Assembly (NCBI RefSeq): GCF_026212465.1
Contig: NC_080051.1
Location: 15,669,178 to 15,733,177 of the forward strand
From: Amaranthus tricolor
Lineage: Eukaryota > Streptophyta > Magnoliopsida > Caryophyllales > Amaranthaceae
DNA: 64,000 nucleotides
Reading direction: 5' to 3'
The notes under the pieces are model-generated. The model was not told where the DNA came from. It saw only the letters and a list, made by a program, of their open reading frames with translations, and did not search any database. A program made the translations under genes and the position numbers. Shown piece after piece: positions 1 to 9,880 of this stretch. Every line of letters starts with the position of its first letter. Position 1 is the stretch's first letter.

Positions 1-2
1 TC

Positions 3-2621
3 ATGCCCTTCGGTCTAAAAAACGCCGGAGCCACTTATCAGATAATGGTAAACAAAGTCTTCCAGTCTCAGATAGGCCGAAATCTTGAGGTATACGTGGA
101 CGACATGATTGCAAAAAGTAAACAAGCGTCTGAACACGCAGCAGACCTCCGAGAAACATTCACAACCCTCCGGAGACACCAAATGCGGCTCAATCCAGAC
201 AAGTGCGTGTTTGGAGTTACTGGAGGAAAGTGCCTTGGCTTCCTTGTTGACGAGAGAGGAATAGAAGCAAACCCTGACAAGATAAAGACAATTCAGGATA
301 TGAGATCTCCCACCTCCGTGAAAGAAGTGCAAAAACTCACGGGATGCGTAGCTGCTCTGGGAAGATTCCTTTCCAAGTCCGCGGACAAATGTTCACCCTT
401 CTTTAAAACAATAAAACAACAGAAGTTCGAGTGGACAGCAGAAGCAGAAGAGTCCTTCCGCCAACTTAAAGAGCACCTGTCCACCTTACCAAAACTAGTT
501 TCGCCCATCAAAGGGGAGAAGCTAGTCCTATATGTCTCTGTCTCCGAATATTCGTTATCCGGAGTACTGGTTGCGGAAAGGGAAAAGAAACAGCTCCCTA
601 TATACTATGTGAGTCATGCATTTCGTGGCTCAGAGGGGAACTACGGTGAAGTCGAAAAAGTCATATTTGCAATCGTGATGGCAAGTAGGAAATTGAAGCC
701 ATACTTTCAATCCCACCAGATCATCGTCCGGACTGATCAACCTTTGAAAAAGATTCTGGAAGGGAAAAACAAGTCAAGCCGCGTCACAGATTGGGCAAAC
801 CAGCTAGCGGATTTCGGCATCGAATATGAGCCTCGAACAGCAATTAAAGCCCAAGCTCTGGCTGACTTCATTGCTGAAAACACTCTCCCCTATCATCCTG
901 AACCCAATCAGGAATGGAAGTTGTATGTAGACGGGTCCTCAACACAATCAGCAAGTGGGGCTGGACTCCTTATTGTGTCTTCCGCCGGGGTCCGTATGGA
1001 AAGGGCGGTCAGGTTCGAGTTCGCAGCGTCCAACAATGAGGCTGAATATGAAGCATTGCTGATGGGACTGAGAATTTGCTACGAAGCAGGAGCCAAAACG
1101 TTGTCCGCCTTCTCTGACTCCCAATTGATTGTTGGACAAGTAAACGGGGAATTCGAAGCTAAAGATGATAGCATGAAAATGTACTTGCAGCAAGTAAAGG
1201 GATTTGTTCAAAAATTCGACAAGTTTACGTTGGAGCACATTCCAAGATCCCAGAATGCCCAAGCTGATTCCCTAGCGAAACTTGCCAGCTCAGCAGAAAC
1301 ATCCGCGGCCCGAGACATAATCTGGGAAGTGTTTCCTAACCCCAGCATCAACTTCATGGTCGATACCATCGACAGATCAGAAACATGGATGGGACCATAC
1401 GTCGAATACTTGCGGGATCAGACGCTTCCCCAAGATGAAAGTCAGGCCAAAATGCTCCAGAAGAAGGCCAGATGGTTCGAACTCCACGAAGGAACGCTCT
1501 ATAAAAAGTCGTATACACACCCCCTCCTGAAATGTGTTTCTCCTGAAGAAGGAAACTATATCCTTCGCGAAATACACGAAGGTGGATGCGGCATACACCA
1601 GGGAGTACGAACTGTCATTGGCAAAGTCCTTAGAAGTGGATATTATTGGCCCTCACTCCGAGAAGACGCGGAATATTTGATCAAAAGATGTCTTGAATGT
1701 CAGTACCACTCAAAGATAGGAAGGAAGCCATCTAATTACTTGACCGCCATGCAAGCCGTCCTGCCTTTCGACAAGTGGGGCATAGATCTCCTTGGCCCCT
1801 TCCCTCCAGCAAAGGGGCAACGCAAATTCATCATTGTGGCCATTGATTATTTCACCAAGTATGTAGAAGCAGAGGCCCTTAGCTCAATCACGGACAAACA
1901 AGTCTGTCAGTTTATATGGCGGAATATCATCACAAGGTACGGCATCCCCCGGGTGATCATAACAGATAATGGAAGGCAGTTTGTCAGCAAGAATACCATC
2001 GAGTATTGCGACAAGTTTAACATCCAAATCAGATTCAGTTCTGTGTCCAAGCCGCAAACTAACGGTCAAGTAGAGTCCGCGAACAAAGAGATTCTGAATA
2101 GCATTAAGAAGAAGATAGAGGGGGTCAAGGGCAATTGGGATGAAGAACTACCAGGCATCTTATGGGCAAGTCGAACGACCATCAAAGAGGCCACGGGGCA
2201 TACACCTTTCTCTTTAGTGTACGGATCTGAAGCCGTACTTCCAGTTGAAATAGGCGTACCCTCTACAAGGGTCACCTACTACTCACACGACGAGAATGAG
2301 GAAGGAAAAAGAGCAAACTTAGATCTGCTGCCAGAGACAAGAGGAAACGCACTGCTGAGATCGATAGCACAAAAACAAAAGATGATCCGTAGCTTCAATC
2401 GCCACGTCAAAACCAGACGCATTCAAATTGGTGATTTAGTCCTCCGAAAAATCGAAGCTACGGGAAAGATAGTGGAAAAAGGAAAGTTAGGGGCCAACTG
2501 GGACGGACCTTTCAAAGTCACCCGCGTCATCAAGCCAGGAACTTTCGAACTAGAAGACATGAAAGGGAAAAGACTACCCCGCCCATGGAATGGAGACCAT
2601 TTGAAAAAATTCTTCATTTAA
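3..2621 (+). CDS. Partial pol: RT (C-part), RNase H, archaeal-type RNase H, integrase
   Basis: The open frame continues upstream out of the window; the first Met (MPFGLKNAGATYQ) is internal to reverse transcriptase, not a start. The RT catalytic YVDD follows about 30 residues later. A gypsy-type RNase H follows, in which the usual first catalytic Asp position reads LYVSVSEYS, so the acidic residue is missing. Next is a second RNase H with YVDGSS, NNEAEYEAL and FSDSQ, the archaeal-like module of Tat elements. Integrase has an HHCC zinc module (CLECQYHS) and a DD35E core (IDLLGPF, TDNGRQF, VESANKE). The 872 residues align without gaps to residues 974-1845 of the element B polyprotein. It would replicate and integrate the element; the visible part has no stop or frameshift. 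Confidence 0.95.
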   Translation: MPFGLKNAGATYQIMVNKVFQSQIGRNLEVYVDDMIAKSKQASEHAADLRETFTTLRRHQMRLNPDKCVFGVTGGKCLGFLVDERGIEANPDKIKTIQDMRSPTSVKEVQKLTGCVAALGRFLSKSADKCSPFFKTIKQQKFEWTAEAEESFRQLKEHLSTLPKLVSPIKGEKLVLYVSVSEYSLSGVLVAEREKKQLPIYYVSHAFRGSEGNYGEVEKVIFAIVMASRKLKPYFQSHQIIVRTDQPLKKILEGKNKSSRVTDWANQLADFGIEYEPRTAIKAQALADFIAENTLPYHPEPNQEWKLYVDGSSTQSASGAGLLIVSSAGVRMERAVRFEFAASNNEAEYEALLMGLRICYEAGAKTLSAFSDSQLIVGQVNGEFEAKDDSMKMYLQQVKGFVQKFDKFTLEHIPRSQNAQADSLAKLASSAETSAARDIIWEVFPNPSINFMVDTIDRSETWMGPYVEYLRDQTLPQDESQAKMLQKKARWFELHEGTLYKKSYTHPLLKCVSPEEGNYILREIHEGGCGIHQGVRTVIGKVLRSGYYWPSLREDAEYLIKRCLECQYHSKIGRKPSNYLTAMQAVLPFDKWGIDLLGPFPPAKGQRKFIIVAIDYFTKYVEAEALSSITDKQVCQFIWRNIITRYGIPRVIITDNGRQFVSKNTIEYCDKFNIQIRFSSVSKPQTNGQVESANKEILNSIKKKIEGVKGNWDEELPGILWASRTTIKEATGHTPFSLVYGSEAVLPVEIGVPSTRVTYYSHDENEEGKRANLDLLPETRGNALLRSIAQKQKMIRSFNRHVKTRRIQIGDLVLRKIEATGKIVEKGKLGANWDGPFKVTRVIKPGTFELEDMKGKRLPRPWNGDHLKKFFI

Positions 2622-2770
2622 TAAAATTTGCAAGGGTCAATCAGTAACTAGTATCAGCGTAAGCAGCTTCATCAGTAACAGACTTATCAGTATCAATCCG
2701 CGACTACCTTCATTCCGCAACATAGTTGCGTTGTCATTCAAAATTACTTCAATCATCGCTTGTATCCTTA

Positions 2771-5263
2771 TCAATCATTTATAAACAGAAGTTTCATTTT
2801 CAGATTATCCGGCTCATCCGAAAGCAGCCAGTCTCGAGCTATTCGGGCCTTCCTCGTTAGGCACAATTTATACACCTTGGCCGCGGATAAAATCATCTTG
2901 AAGTGGGCAGAATCAGCCGACACTTTCTGCATAAGTTGCTGGTTCTGATGAACGAGCTTGGCGTGGGTGTCCATCAGCAAGCCGACTTCATGGCCAAGGG
3001 TCGCAGACCTGTTGGAAGCAGCATCTAAGTTTTCGACGGTCCGGTCCAGCTGCTTCCTTGCCTTTTCCCGCCATTGTTCGGTCCTGACCAAGCGTTCTTT
3101 CAGCTCAAAACACTTGGCCAGTTTCTCCTTTAAGCTCGGCAGGTCCTCCCGCAAATTTGATAATTCATCGTTCAGCTCTTCCCAGCGGGAGGTAAGGGCG
3201 GCCACGGTCTCCTGGTCTGCGGCACTCTGACGGTTGGTGTCGAGCTCAAAAGCCAACCGTATGAACGCCTGCAAAGGAACGGCTATTAAAGAACCTGGAA
3301 ACACGAAATAATCATCGTTAAGCGTAAAGTCATTACCTCTGCCGCCGAAGCTTGCGCTTGACGCACCCTATCACGGGGGGGCAAGGACTCTAGTAGGTCG
3401 ACGTTCACCTTGCTGACTAGATTGGACGTCGCCCTGTTAAAGCGAACAATCAGGCCCTTGTGCCCCAACTCTGGGAAGGGCGTCTCGTGTCGGAAAGGGG
3501 AAACTTCCCGACGACGATAAACCTCAGCAAACTGCGACGAGGGAGCCGCGGAAGACTCCCCCACCTTCTCCTTCCCCTTGCTCGGGACTGGCATTGGAGC
3601 GTCCAAGGGGGACGACGCTTCTTCTTCAGCCGACCTCATTTGGAGAGGCACGGCCGTATGGATTGTGCCCGCAGAAGCCCTTTTGGCCGAGCTCTCCTGG
3701 TGGGAAGAAGAATCCCGTTTCCTCTTCTTCTTCCCACTCTTTTTTGTCACCCCCCTCGTCTGCGGAGGAATCACCCTCTTAGTATCATCGGGGATGTGGA
3801 CTTGTTTCCTCTCCTCGAGAAGACGGAGAGCCTCCTGTTCTGAGGGCACGTCATCCAGGCCCTTCTCCACAGTCGTCGAGTCCTGCCAAAAAAAAAAAAA
3901 AAAAAAAAAAAGAGGTCGATAAGCAGATGAGGTTAAAAAATAAAGAAAAATATCAAGTCCTTACCTTGGGGGGAGTTGGCAACGGCTTTTCCGCGGCTCT
4001 TTGGGCGGCCCCTTGGGCGAATCGCATAACGCTGAATTTCTTCATCAGCTCCGGATTCTTCCCCCTTAAATTTTGCTTGGCTATCCCTGAAAAACAAAGA
4101 GTAAGAAACAAACTAAATCCAGTAGAAAAGGGAGGGAGAAGTCAATTAATCTTACTCCGATCAACAGCCAAGTTGATGCTGAATGCCGAGAGGAGGTTCT
4201 CATTCTCCAACTCGGAACGACCCGGAATCCAATTTAGCTGGACGTTCATGGGTTTCCTCCCCAGTTGAACGTCCATCTTTGCATACTCGATAATCACCGC
4301 GTCATCAAAAGAACATTGCGGGATTCCGTTATTAAAACCCGAAAGATTGGGTTTAATGTCAAAGGAGGTCTTGATATTCCATCCCCCTGAGTTATATAAA
4401 TACGCAAATTTCGTCCTATACCCCTTTTGGTTATCGGGGAGGTCTTGGACTATCTTCAGCCCACGACGGTGCGTAAAAGTAATCCAGCCGCAGCCGTATG
4501 ATTGAGAATTGCATAGGCGGGCTCTAAAAATGTATCTAAAGGCAGTCAGTGTTGGTGGCACAGCCAAAACTTTGCATAAAATCAAAAAGGCCACCATACA
4601 CCCCCAAGCGTTAGGATATAGCTCGGGCACCGAAACGTTTAACAACTCTAACACCTCTCTAAAAAATGGGTGAAGAGGGAATCTAAGTCCTAGTTGGAAA
4701 GAAGGAAAGTAAGCAGCTATACAATAAGGGGGGGGAAACCTAACGGTGTCGTAATTCCCCGGTGTAATAATATTAATGTTCTCCGGCAAACCCCATTTCC
4801 GGGAGATGGCTTCCCGTTGATTATCCAAATCTCTCTTGGTCTGTAAATCGATGAAGTAGTTTAGGGGCCCGCCGTATGGGATGTAGAATGGAGGAGGGAC
4901 TGGCGCTGCGCTCTCCCTTCCAGAAGACTCGGCTGATCCTTCAAGGTTTTCCATATCTACATACAATAACCCTTCCAGGTCAGGATTTATTCGCGGCAAG
5001 TAATTGGGAAAGAAAGCAATGCTCACTTCCCAAGGAGCAGTTTTCATAATCTCCGGAGGGTATATAGGGGATACAGACGACTCATCCCCGGCTTTTATTG
5101 GTTCATAATGGGGGGTAATTCTCACCGAACTATTTTCGTCCGAATCATTCATTAACAACCCCTTTTTATTAAGACGTCTACGTACTATCAAAGGAGTCTC
5201 CGGCAAGTTAGTAGGGTTGATGTCTGAGTTAGCTATGGTCTCTTGAGTAGCCGCGACATCCAT
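2771..5263 (-). CDS. Antisense four-exon gene of element A, C-terminally truncated
   Basis: The gene runs opposite to pol. Exons on the - strand: 5263-4156, 4086-3965, 3882-3337 and 3268-2771; introns of 69, 82 and 68 bp start GT and end AG. The exon phases (1, 0, 0) and the lengths of exons 2 and 3 (122 and 546 bp) equal those of the copy in element B. I chose MDVAATQ at 5263 because the B copy starts at the same residue; an upstream in-frame ATG at 5278 would add five residues. Exon 1 holds the plant gypsy-associated domain, exon 3 a Lys/Arg-rich stretch and exon 4 a coiled coil. After the residues SDEP the reading leaves the family sequence and stops 12 codons later, because a deletion removed the C-terminus. 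Function unknown; the truncated protein may still be made. Confidence 0.7.
2805..2817. other. Deletion junction in element A
   Basis: On the + strand the sequence passes from a stretch that matches the 3' untranslated region of element B (near 21874 on its complement) straight into antisense exon 4 (matching near 20619). About 1.25 kb present in B, including the antisense gene's C-terminus and the hairpin-bearing tandem array, is absent here. The breakpoint shows only about 2 bp (TC) of shared sequence, which suggests end joining or template switching. Confidence 0.7.
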
Positions 5264-5646
5264 GTTAACAAGAATCATAAAGTAATAGGTGAAACTTGTA
5301 AAGGACAGAGACTAAATTCATAAAACGAATTCAATGTCCTAGGCTAACATTCAAGAATAATTTGAAGAAATTCAAGAACAAATCGAAGAAATTTAAGAAC
5401 AGTTTGAAGATTAACTTGAAGAAATTCGAAGATCTGGGAAAAAGTTTGAATACCTTTGAAGAAAGTTGGAGATTTGTCAGAAACTTGATGAAGATCTGTC
5501 AGATATCTTGAAGATCTTCGAGAATTTGTCAGAAGTTTGAAGGAAGGATGAAGATTGTCAGAGCGTCTCTTTCTACTTTCTCTTTCTAGCAATGAAAAAA
5601 TTTTGAAGTAATGAGAATTAAGTGAGAAGGAACTGTTCCAACCACC

Positions 5647-5655
5647 CTATTTATA
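5647..5655 (-). promoter_or_regulatory. TATA box of the antisense gene, element A
   Basis: TATAAATAG on the - strand, 384 bp upstream of the antisense ATG at 5263. The box and the bases after it (GGGTGGTTGG) are nearly the same as those in element B at 17814, while surrounding sequence has diverged. No ORF crosses it, so conservation points to a promoter. Inferred from sequence only. Confidence 0.6.
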
Positions 5656-5725
5656 ACAGCAATAAATGCCTTTGGGACTTGAGTACAATATATGGAAAGG
5701 AGAATCCCAAACGAGTCGAGAAAAA

Positions 5726-6918
5726 GATAAGTCGGACTCCCCATGAGGGGGAATCGTTGGGAAATTTTTCTAAGTGTTCAACACGTTTCGTAAGATCTAC
5801 AAGTCGGACCCTCAATAGAAAGGAAATATTGAAAATTCTTTGAAGTGTCAGTTCTTAAACTACAGCCGGGAGATTGATAAGTCGGATCCCCAATGAAAGG
5901 GGAACATCAAATTTCTCCAAGTATCCAGTTAACCAACTTTCAGGCAACCGTCGGGTCGATAAGTCGGACCCCCAAAGAGAGGGAGAGTGTGGAAATTTGT
6001 TCTAAGTCTTCCAACATTTGAGTACGTCCGGGAAGTCGACAAGTCGGACCCTAAACTGCACCTCCAAGAACGAAAATTATTTCAAGTATGAAAAGTTACA
6101 TATTCAGCTATCCGACTTATGGATACGGCGAACGCCATGCCGCATTACTTTTGCTCTAAACCGTCGTATGTATGAGGTGAAATATTTCAGAGTCCGTATG
6201 ATTGATAAGTCGGACTCCTTGGAGCACTGACATGTAAAAAGTATGGTATAAACTGCCTTTATTCGTATGATCGAAGACGCGGACCTAAATGCCCCTTCCG
6301 CGTCATAGGAAAGATTATGGATTTGTTTTGTGGTTTAGTATTGATAATATTCTGAAAGGTCGATAAGTCGGACCCTAAATTACACTCCAGAACGAATGCG
6401 AATTATTCCTTGATTGGGTGTCCGCATGGTCGACAAGTCGGACCCCCAAATGGTCCCAGTTAAGGTAAAAACTTCTAAGTACGGGAGAAATGCTTCCGTA
6501 CCTTTAGTGTCATCCGTGACATGGAATTACAAAATCTTTCCACGTCTTTAGAGATAGAAGGGGGGCATGTCAGAACGAGGGGATTCAAAACGACTTCTAG
6601 TTTTAAATATTCTCCGCCACATCGATAAGTCGGACCCCCCAAGTGCCTCAATGAAGAATAAAAATCAAAGTATATGTTCAAGTTGTGTCTTCCATACATG
6701 TGGCTCATTTAGCTAGGGGGTCATTTCAACTATGCCGCGGTATCATGTTTTCTTCCTACTCTCCGGCTCGAAGCCTTGATGAAAAGGAAGATACCCAAGT
6801 CCTTGAGGTCCGTGAGGTCGATAAGTCGGACCCCCCTTGGGGGCTGCCTTATTCAAAAATTTTCCAAGTACTGAGACTTCCGCGACAACTGTAGGTCACG
6901 TATCGGGGTCCGACTCCC
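5726..6918 (+). repeat. Dispersed GTCGATAAGTCGGACCC motif, about 11 copies, element A
   Basis: Copies of (G)ATAAGTCGGACYCC lie near 5726, 5801, 5877, 5957, 6037, 6203, 6361, 6430, 6622 and 6817, and an inverted one near 6905. Spacing is irregular (about 70-195 bp) and the DNA between is poorly conserved. The stretch lies between the antisense gene's promoter and the polypurine tract. It holds no credible ORF. The 3' regions of Tat elements are known to be hypervariable and rich in tandem repeats. Confidence 0.85.
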
Positions 6919-7294
6919 ACATCTATTCTTCCGAGGTTAAATAAGAGGAATAGCTCAAGATATTCCGCGGCATGCTGGAAGCCGCGGCTTTGATGGTGTT
7001 AATCATTTTTCTTTACTTTGAAGCATCTCTTGCGGTTATTTTGAAAAGTCAATAACTTCTCCATTATAACTCGGAATTTGACATATGAACAGTCGATTTG
7101 AAGCTTACGAGCTCAATTTTCATAATCCATCAGAAGGTTTGCCAGATTGTGTATGTGTTCATTCTCGTGGGGCTTTCGAATATTCTCTACGGTCATGTTT
7201 CTTCGCTAAATCAATTCCGATGAATATGTATTTTCCCGCATAAAGGAAGATGTCTCCGATTGTTGGGGCTATTTCCTCACATCATCCTTCATGC
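6919..7294 (+). other. Noncoding 3' leader to the LTR, element A
   Basis: No gene or motif repeat was seen here. The stretch matches element B around 16372-16740 on its complement in part (for example the CCGCGGC and AGTCGATTTGAAGC-like segments), so it is retrotransposon 3' untranslated DNA. Confidence 0.6.
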
Positions 7295-7305
7295 GTGGGG
7301 CTAAA
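7295..7305 (+). other. Polypurine tract, element A
   Basis: GTGGGGCTAAA directly abuts the TG that opens the 3' LTR; the identical string sits at the same place in element B (16361-16371, - strand). This is the expected plus-strand priming site. Confidence 0.75.
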
Positions 7306-7967
7306 TGTCATGGTAATATTTATTCTTTTATTAATTTATTTAATAATTAGCATCATATTACCGAAATACCCTTTGACCTTTTCCGTTGACCTTGACTTTC
7401 GGTCAATGGGCTTTTTCTGGAAGTCCCATCTTCCTTGAATGGTCCATGGGCCAATTACCTCTAAAAACCCTAACTCCCCACTCTCCCACAATGCATGGCT
7501 CTCCTTGTTTCAAGATGAATGAATGCCCACTCTTCCCATGATCAGTCCACCTCCCATTACTCCCACTACTCCCATGATAGTTCACTTCTTCTACAACTTC
7601 CCTTCCTCACCATTATAAATAGGGGCTACCATCAAGGAGGGAGGATCATCTGAAATAGCTTTCCTAGTATCCTTGCTTACATTATTTCTTTAGCCTTCCC
7701 GAACACTAGCACTAGCACTAGCAATCCTGATCCCGACCTTCCTTCTTGCATTCATTCTACAATCTGTAATTCATTAATTTCCGATCTACGTTCTGACTTG
7801 AGCGTCGGAGGGGTTTTCCGGGAGATCACCCCCTGGACAAGGCTAACGTGTTGTGTTGCAGGAATTCAGGTCGCTTCCTCCCTCGAGTTGCTCCTCTTGA
7901 TCACACATCTACCAATCTCCAGGTACTTTAAGTGTCTTTTGCACTTCCTCGTTTCATTACCGAAACA
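7306..7967 (+). repeat. 3' LTR of element A (662 bp)
   Basis: Begins TGTCATGG and ends CCGAAACA, the same ends as the element B LTRs, but it is about 50 bp shorter and clearly diverged, so A and B are different subfamily members. It contains a TATAAATAG box and the conserved downstream block GTCGGAGG...TTGTGTTGCAGGAATTCAG. Confidence 0.93.
7614..7622 (+). promoter_or_regulatory. TATA box in the LTR of element A
   Basis: TATAAATAG on the sense strand, about 310 bp into the LTR. The box occurs at the matching position in both LTRs of element B. It probably drives genomic RNA synthesis. Confidence 0.65.
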
Positions 7968-8170
7968 ACTATATTATGAGAATAGACTCTAGATTTGATC
8001 CGGTTTTGTTTAGTTTGGTCTGCTCTGATCTGGTCTAGTCTAATTTGATCTGATTTGATTTGTTCATATTTGATTTTGTATAGTTAATTATATTGTAATA
8101 TTTTTGTTGATGATAAATAATAGACGTAATAGTTAAGATATTATTATTATTATAAATAGTAGTATTATAG
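7968..8170. other. AT-rich spacer with a degenerate TCTGATYTG repeat
   Basis: A run of imperfect TTTGATCTG / TCTGGTCTAG units (about 7990-8060) is followed by ATTATTATT-type low-complexity DNA. No gene was seen. It separates the element A LTR from the decayed pol relic. Confidence 0.6.
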
Positions 8171-9379
8171 TAGTAGTATCACACAAGTTAGGCCATTCCA
8201 TGGGTTGGCTTCTTTTTATATAAGATTCATCAGAAACTTCTGCACTACCATGAGTTAGTTTTGAGTGGACTAGGGAGACACAACTAGCATTTGAGAAAAT
8301 AAAGGAAGAGATGTGTAAGGCCCCTGTTTTAAGACTTCTTGATTTTTCTGAACCCTTTGACGTTGAGTGTGATGCAAGTGGAAAGGGGATTGGAGCAGTG
8401 TTAGTGCAAGAAGGAAAACCAATAACATATTTTAGTGAAAAATTGAATGGAAGTAGACTGAACTATTCCACTTATGACAAAGAGTCTTATGCTATTATGA
8501 GAGCATTGGAGAACTAGTCCCATTACCTTAAAGTACAGCCCTTCATCTTATACTTAGACCATGAATCCTTAAGACACATCCATGGACTAAAGAAATTAAA
8601 CTCTAAACATGCCAAATGGGTGGAGTTCTTACAGTCATTTAATTTTTCATCTAAATACAAAGCAGGTAAAGCTAATATTAATGTTGATGCCTTGAGTGGA
8701 AGGAGTCACTTGCTGTCTTTATTGGAAACTAAGGTATTAGGATTTAAGATGCTCAAAGAGTTGTACCCTACTGACCCTGAACTGAGTGAACTATATAACA
8801 AATGTTTGCAAAAACCTCAAGGACCTTTCACAGTGCAAGATGGATTTTTGTCGAAATGGACTGTATATACCTAAGACCCCTCTAAGATATGTGCTAGTTA
8901 AAGAAGTGCATGAAGGCACATTAAGACAACATTTTGGTAGGGGTGTTCGTAACCTGGTACCCAGCATTTCGGGTTTCCGCAAAGTCGAGTACCCGGCTAA
9001 CCAGGTAGTTATTAGGTCAGCCCATGTCCCGACCCAATTTGACCGGGTACCCGGATCAATCGAGTAGTGACAACGGGTACCCAGTATCATGAATTGTATA
9101 TGTTTAGCAGTATTCAATGTCGAGAATATGAAAATTGCCTTCAAATAATGAACTAAAAAACTTTGGCTGACTATATAAAACATTAGCAATTCAGACATAA
9201 CATAAGGTTAGAATTGAATTTTCTATTTTAAATTAATCAAAAGGCATTTTGTTCTAGAAAGTCTACTGGAATTAACTAACAATAGGATGGACAAAAAAAT
9301 CAATAAAAAAGATAAGCAAATCCACTCAATTTCCCACCTCCCCTAATCTAATTAAAAGTAAGAAATAAAGTAAAGAAAC

Positions 9380-9880
9380 TGTTAAATTAGGCTGGACTTA
9401 TTGTGAATGTCAGCATATTAACTGGGGGACACAAGTGCACACACTTCATAAGCCAAGAAGATATATACCATCCCAAAACCATATGGCAATGGGAAGAAGG
9501 TCTCTAATAGCTTATAAAGCGAGCACACCATTTTCAATTTATCGATGTGGGATAACTCATCCCAACACCCCCCTCACATGCGAACCCCCGTCAAGTTCGC
9601 ATGTGGGAGTAATCAATTAGGGTAGGAACACCATTCTTTTCGAACCTACCATTTTTTTTAAATTATTGATCGAACCATCGGCTCGGATACCATGTTAAAT
9701 TAGGCTAGACTTATTATGAATGCCAGCATATTAACTGGGGGACACAAGTGCACACACTTTATAAGCCAAGGAGATATATACCATCCCAAAACCATATGGC
9801 AATGGGAAGAAGGTCTCTAATAGCTTATAAAGCGAGCACACCATTTTCAATTTATCGATGTGGGATAACTCATCCCAACA
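9380..9880 (-). mobile_element. TRIM (miniature LTR retrotransposon)
   Basis: Two 188-bp direct repeats (9380-9567 and 9693-9880) start TG and end CA on both strands and differ at about five positions by eye. They flank a 125-bp interior with no coding capacity. A perfect 5-bp target duplication GAAAC lies at 9375-9379 and 9881-9885. Reading on the - strand, the PBS follows the 5' LTR at once and a G-rich polypurine tract (GAGGGGGG) precedes the 3' LTR. The LTR starts TGTTGGGATGAGTTATCCCACATCG, a sequence style common to plant TRIM and SMART LTRs. The transposition machinery must come from elsewhere. Confidence 0.88.
9680..9692 (-). other. Primer-binding site of the TRIM
   Basis: TGGTATCCGAGCC directly adjoins the LTR on the - strand. 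It matches the usual plant initiator tRNA-Met site (TGGTATCAGAGC) except at one position (CAG to CCG). Confidence 0.7.

Larger units (their letters stand above)
1..7967 (+). mobile_element. Tat-lineage Ty3/gypsy retrotransposon, 3' part (element A)
   Basis: This is the 3' portion of an LTR retrotransposon whose 5' LTR, gag, protease and N-terminal RT lie outside the window. Seen in order: pol from RT to integrase, a noncoding stretch, an antisense multi-exon gene, a motif-repeat region, a polypurine tract and a 3' LTR ending in CA at 7967. Two RNase H modules and an extra gene 3' of pol are known hallmarks of the Tat clade. Compared with element B (15646-28318) the pol part has no indels, but about 1.25 kb is missing near 2811. 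The target duplication cannot be checked because the other end is absent; the 5 bases after the LTR are ACTAT. Confidence 0.93.

Noticed and set aside
3460..3922. + strand frames opposite antisense exon 3 of element A.
   Set aside because: Shadows of the exon; the - strand reading has the conserved length, splice sites and Lys/Arg motif.
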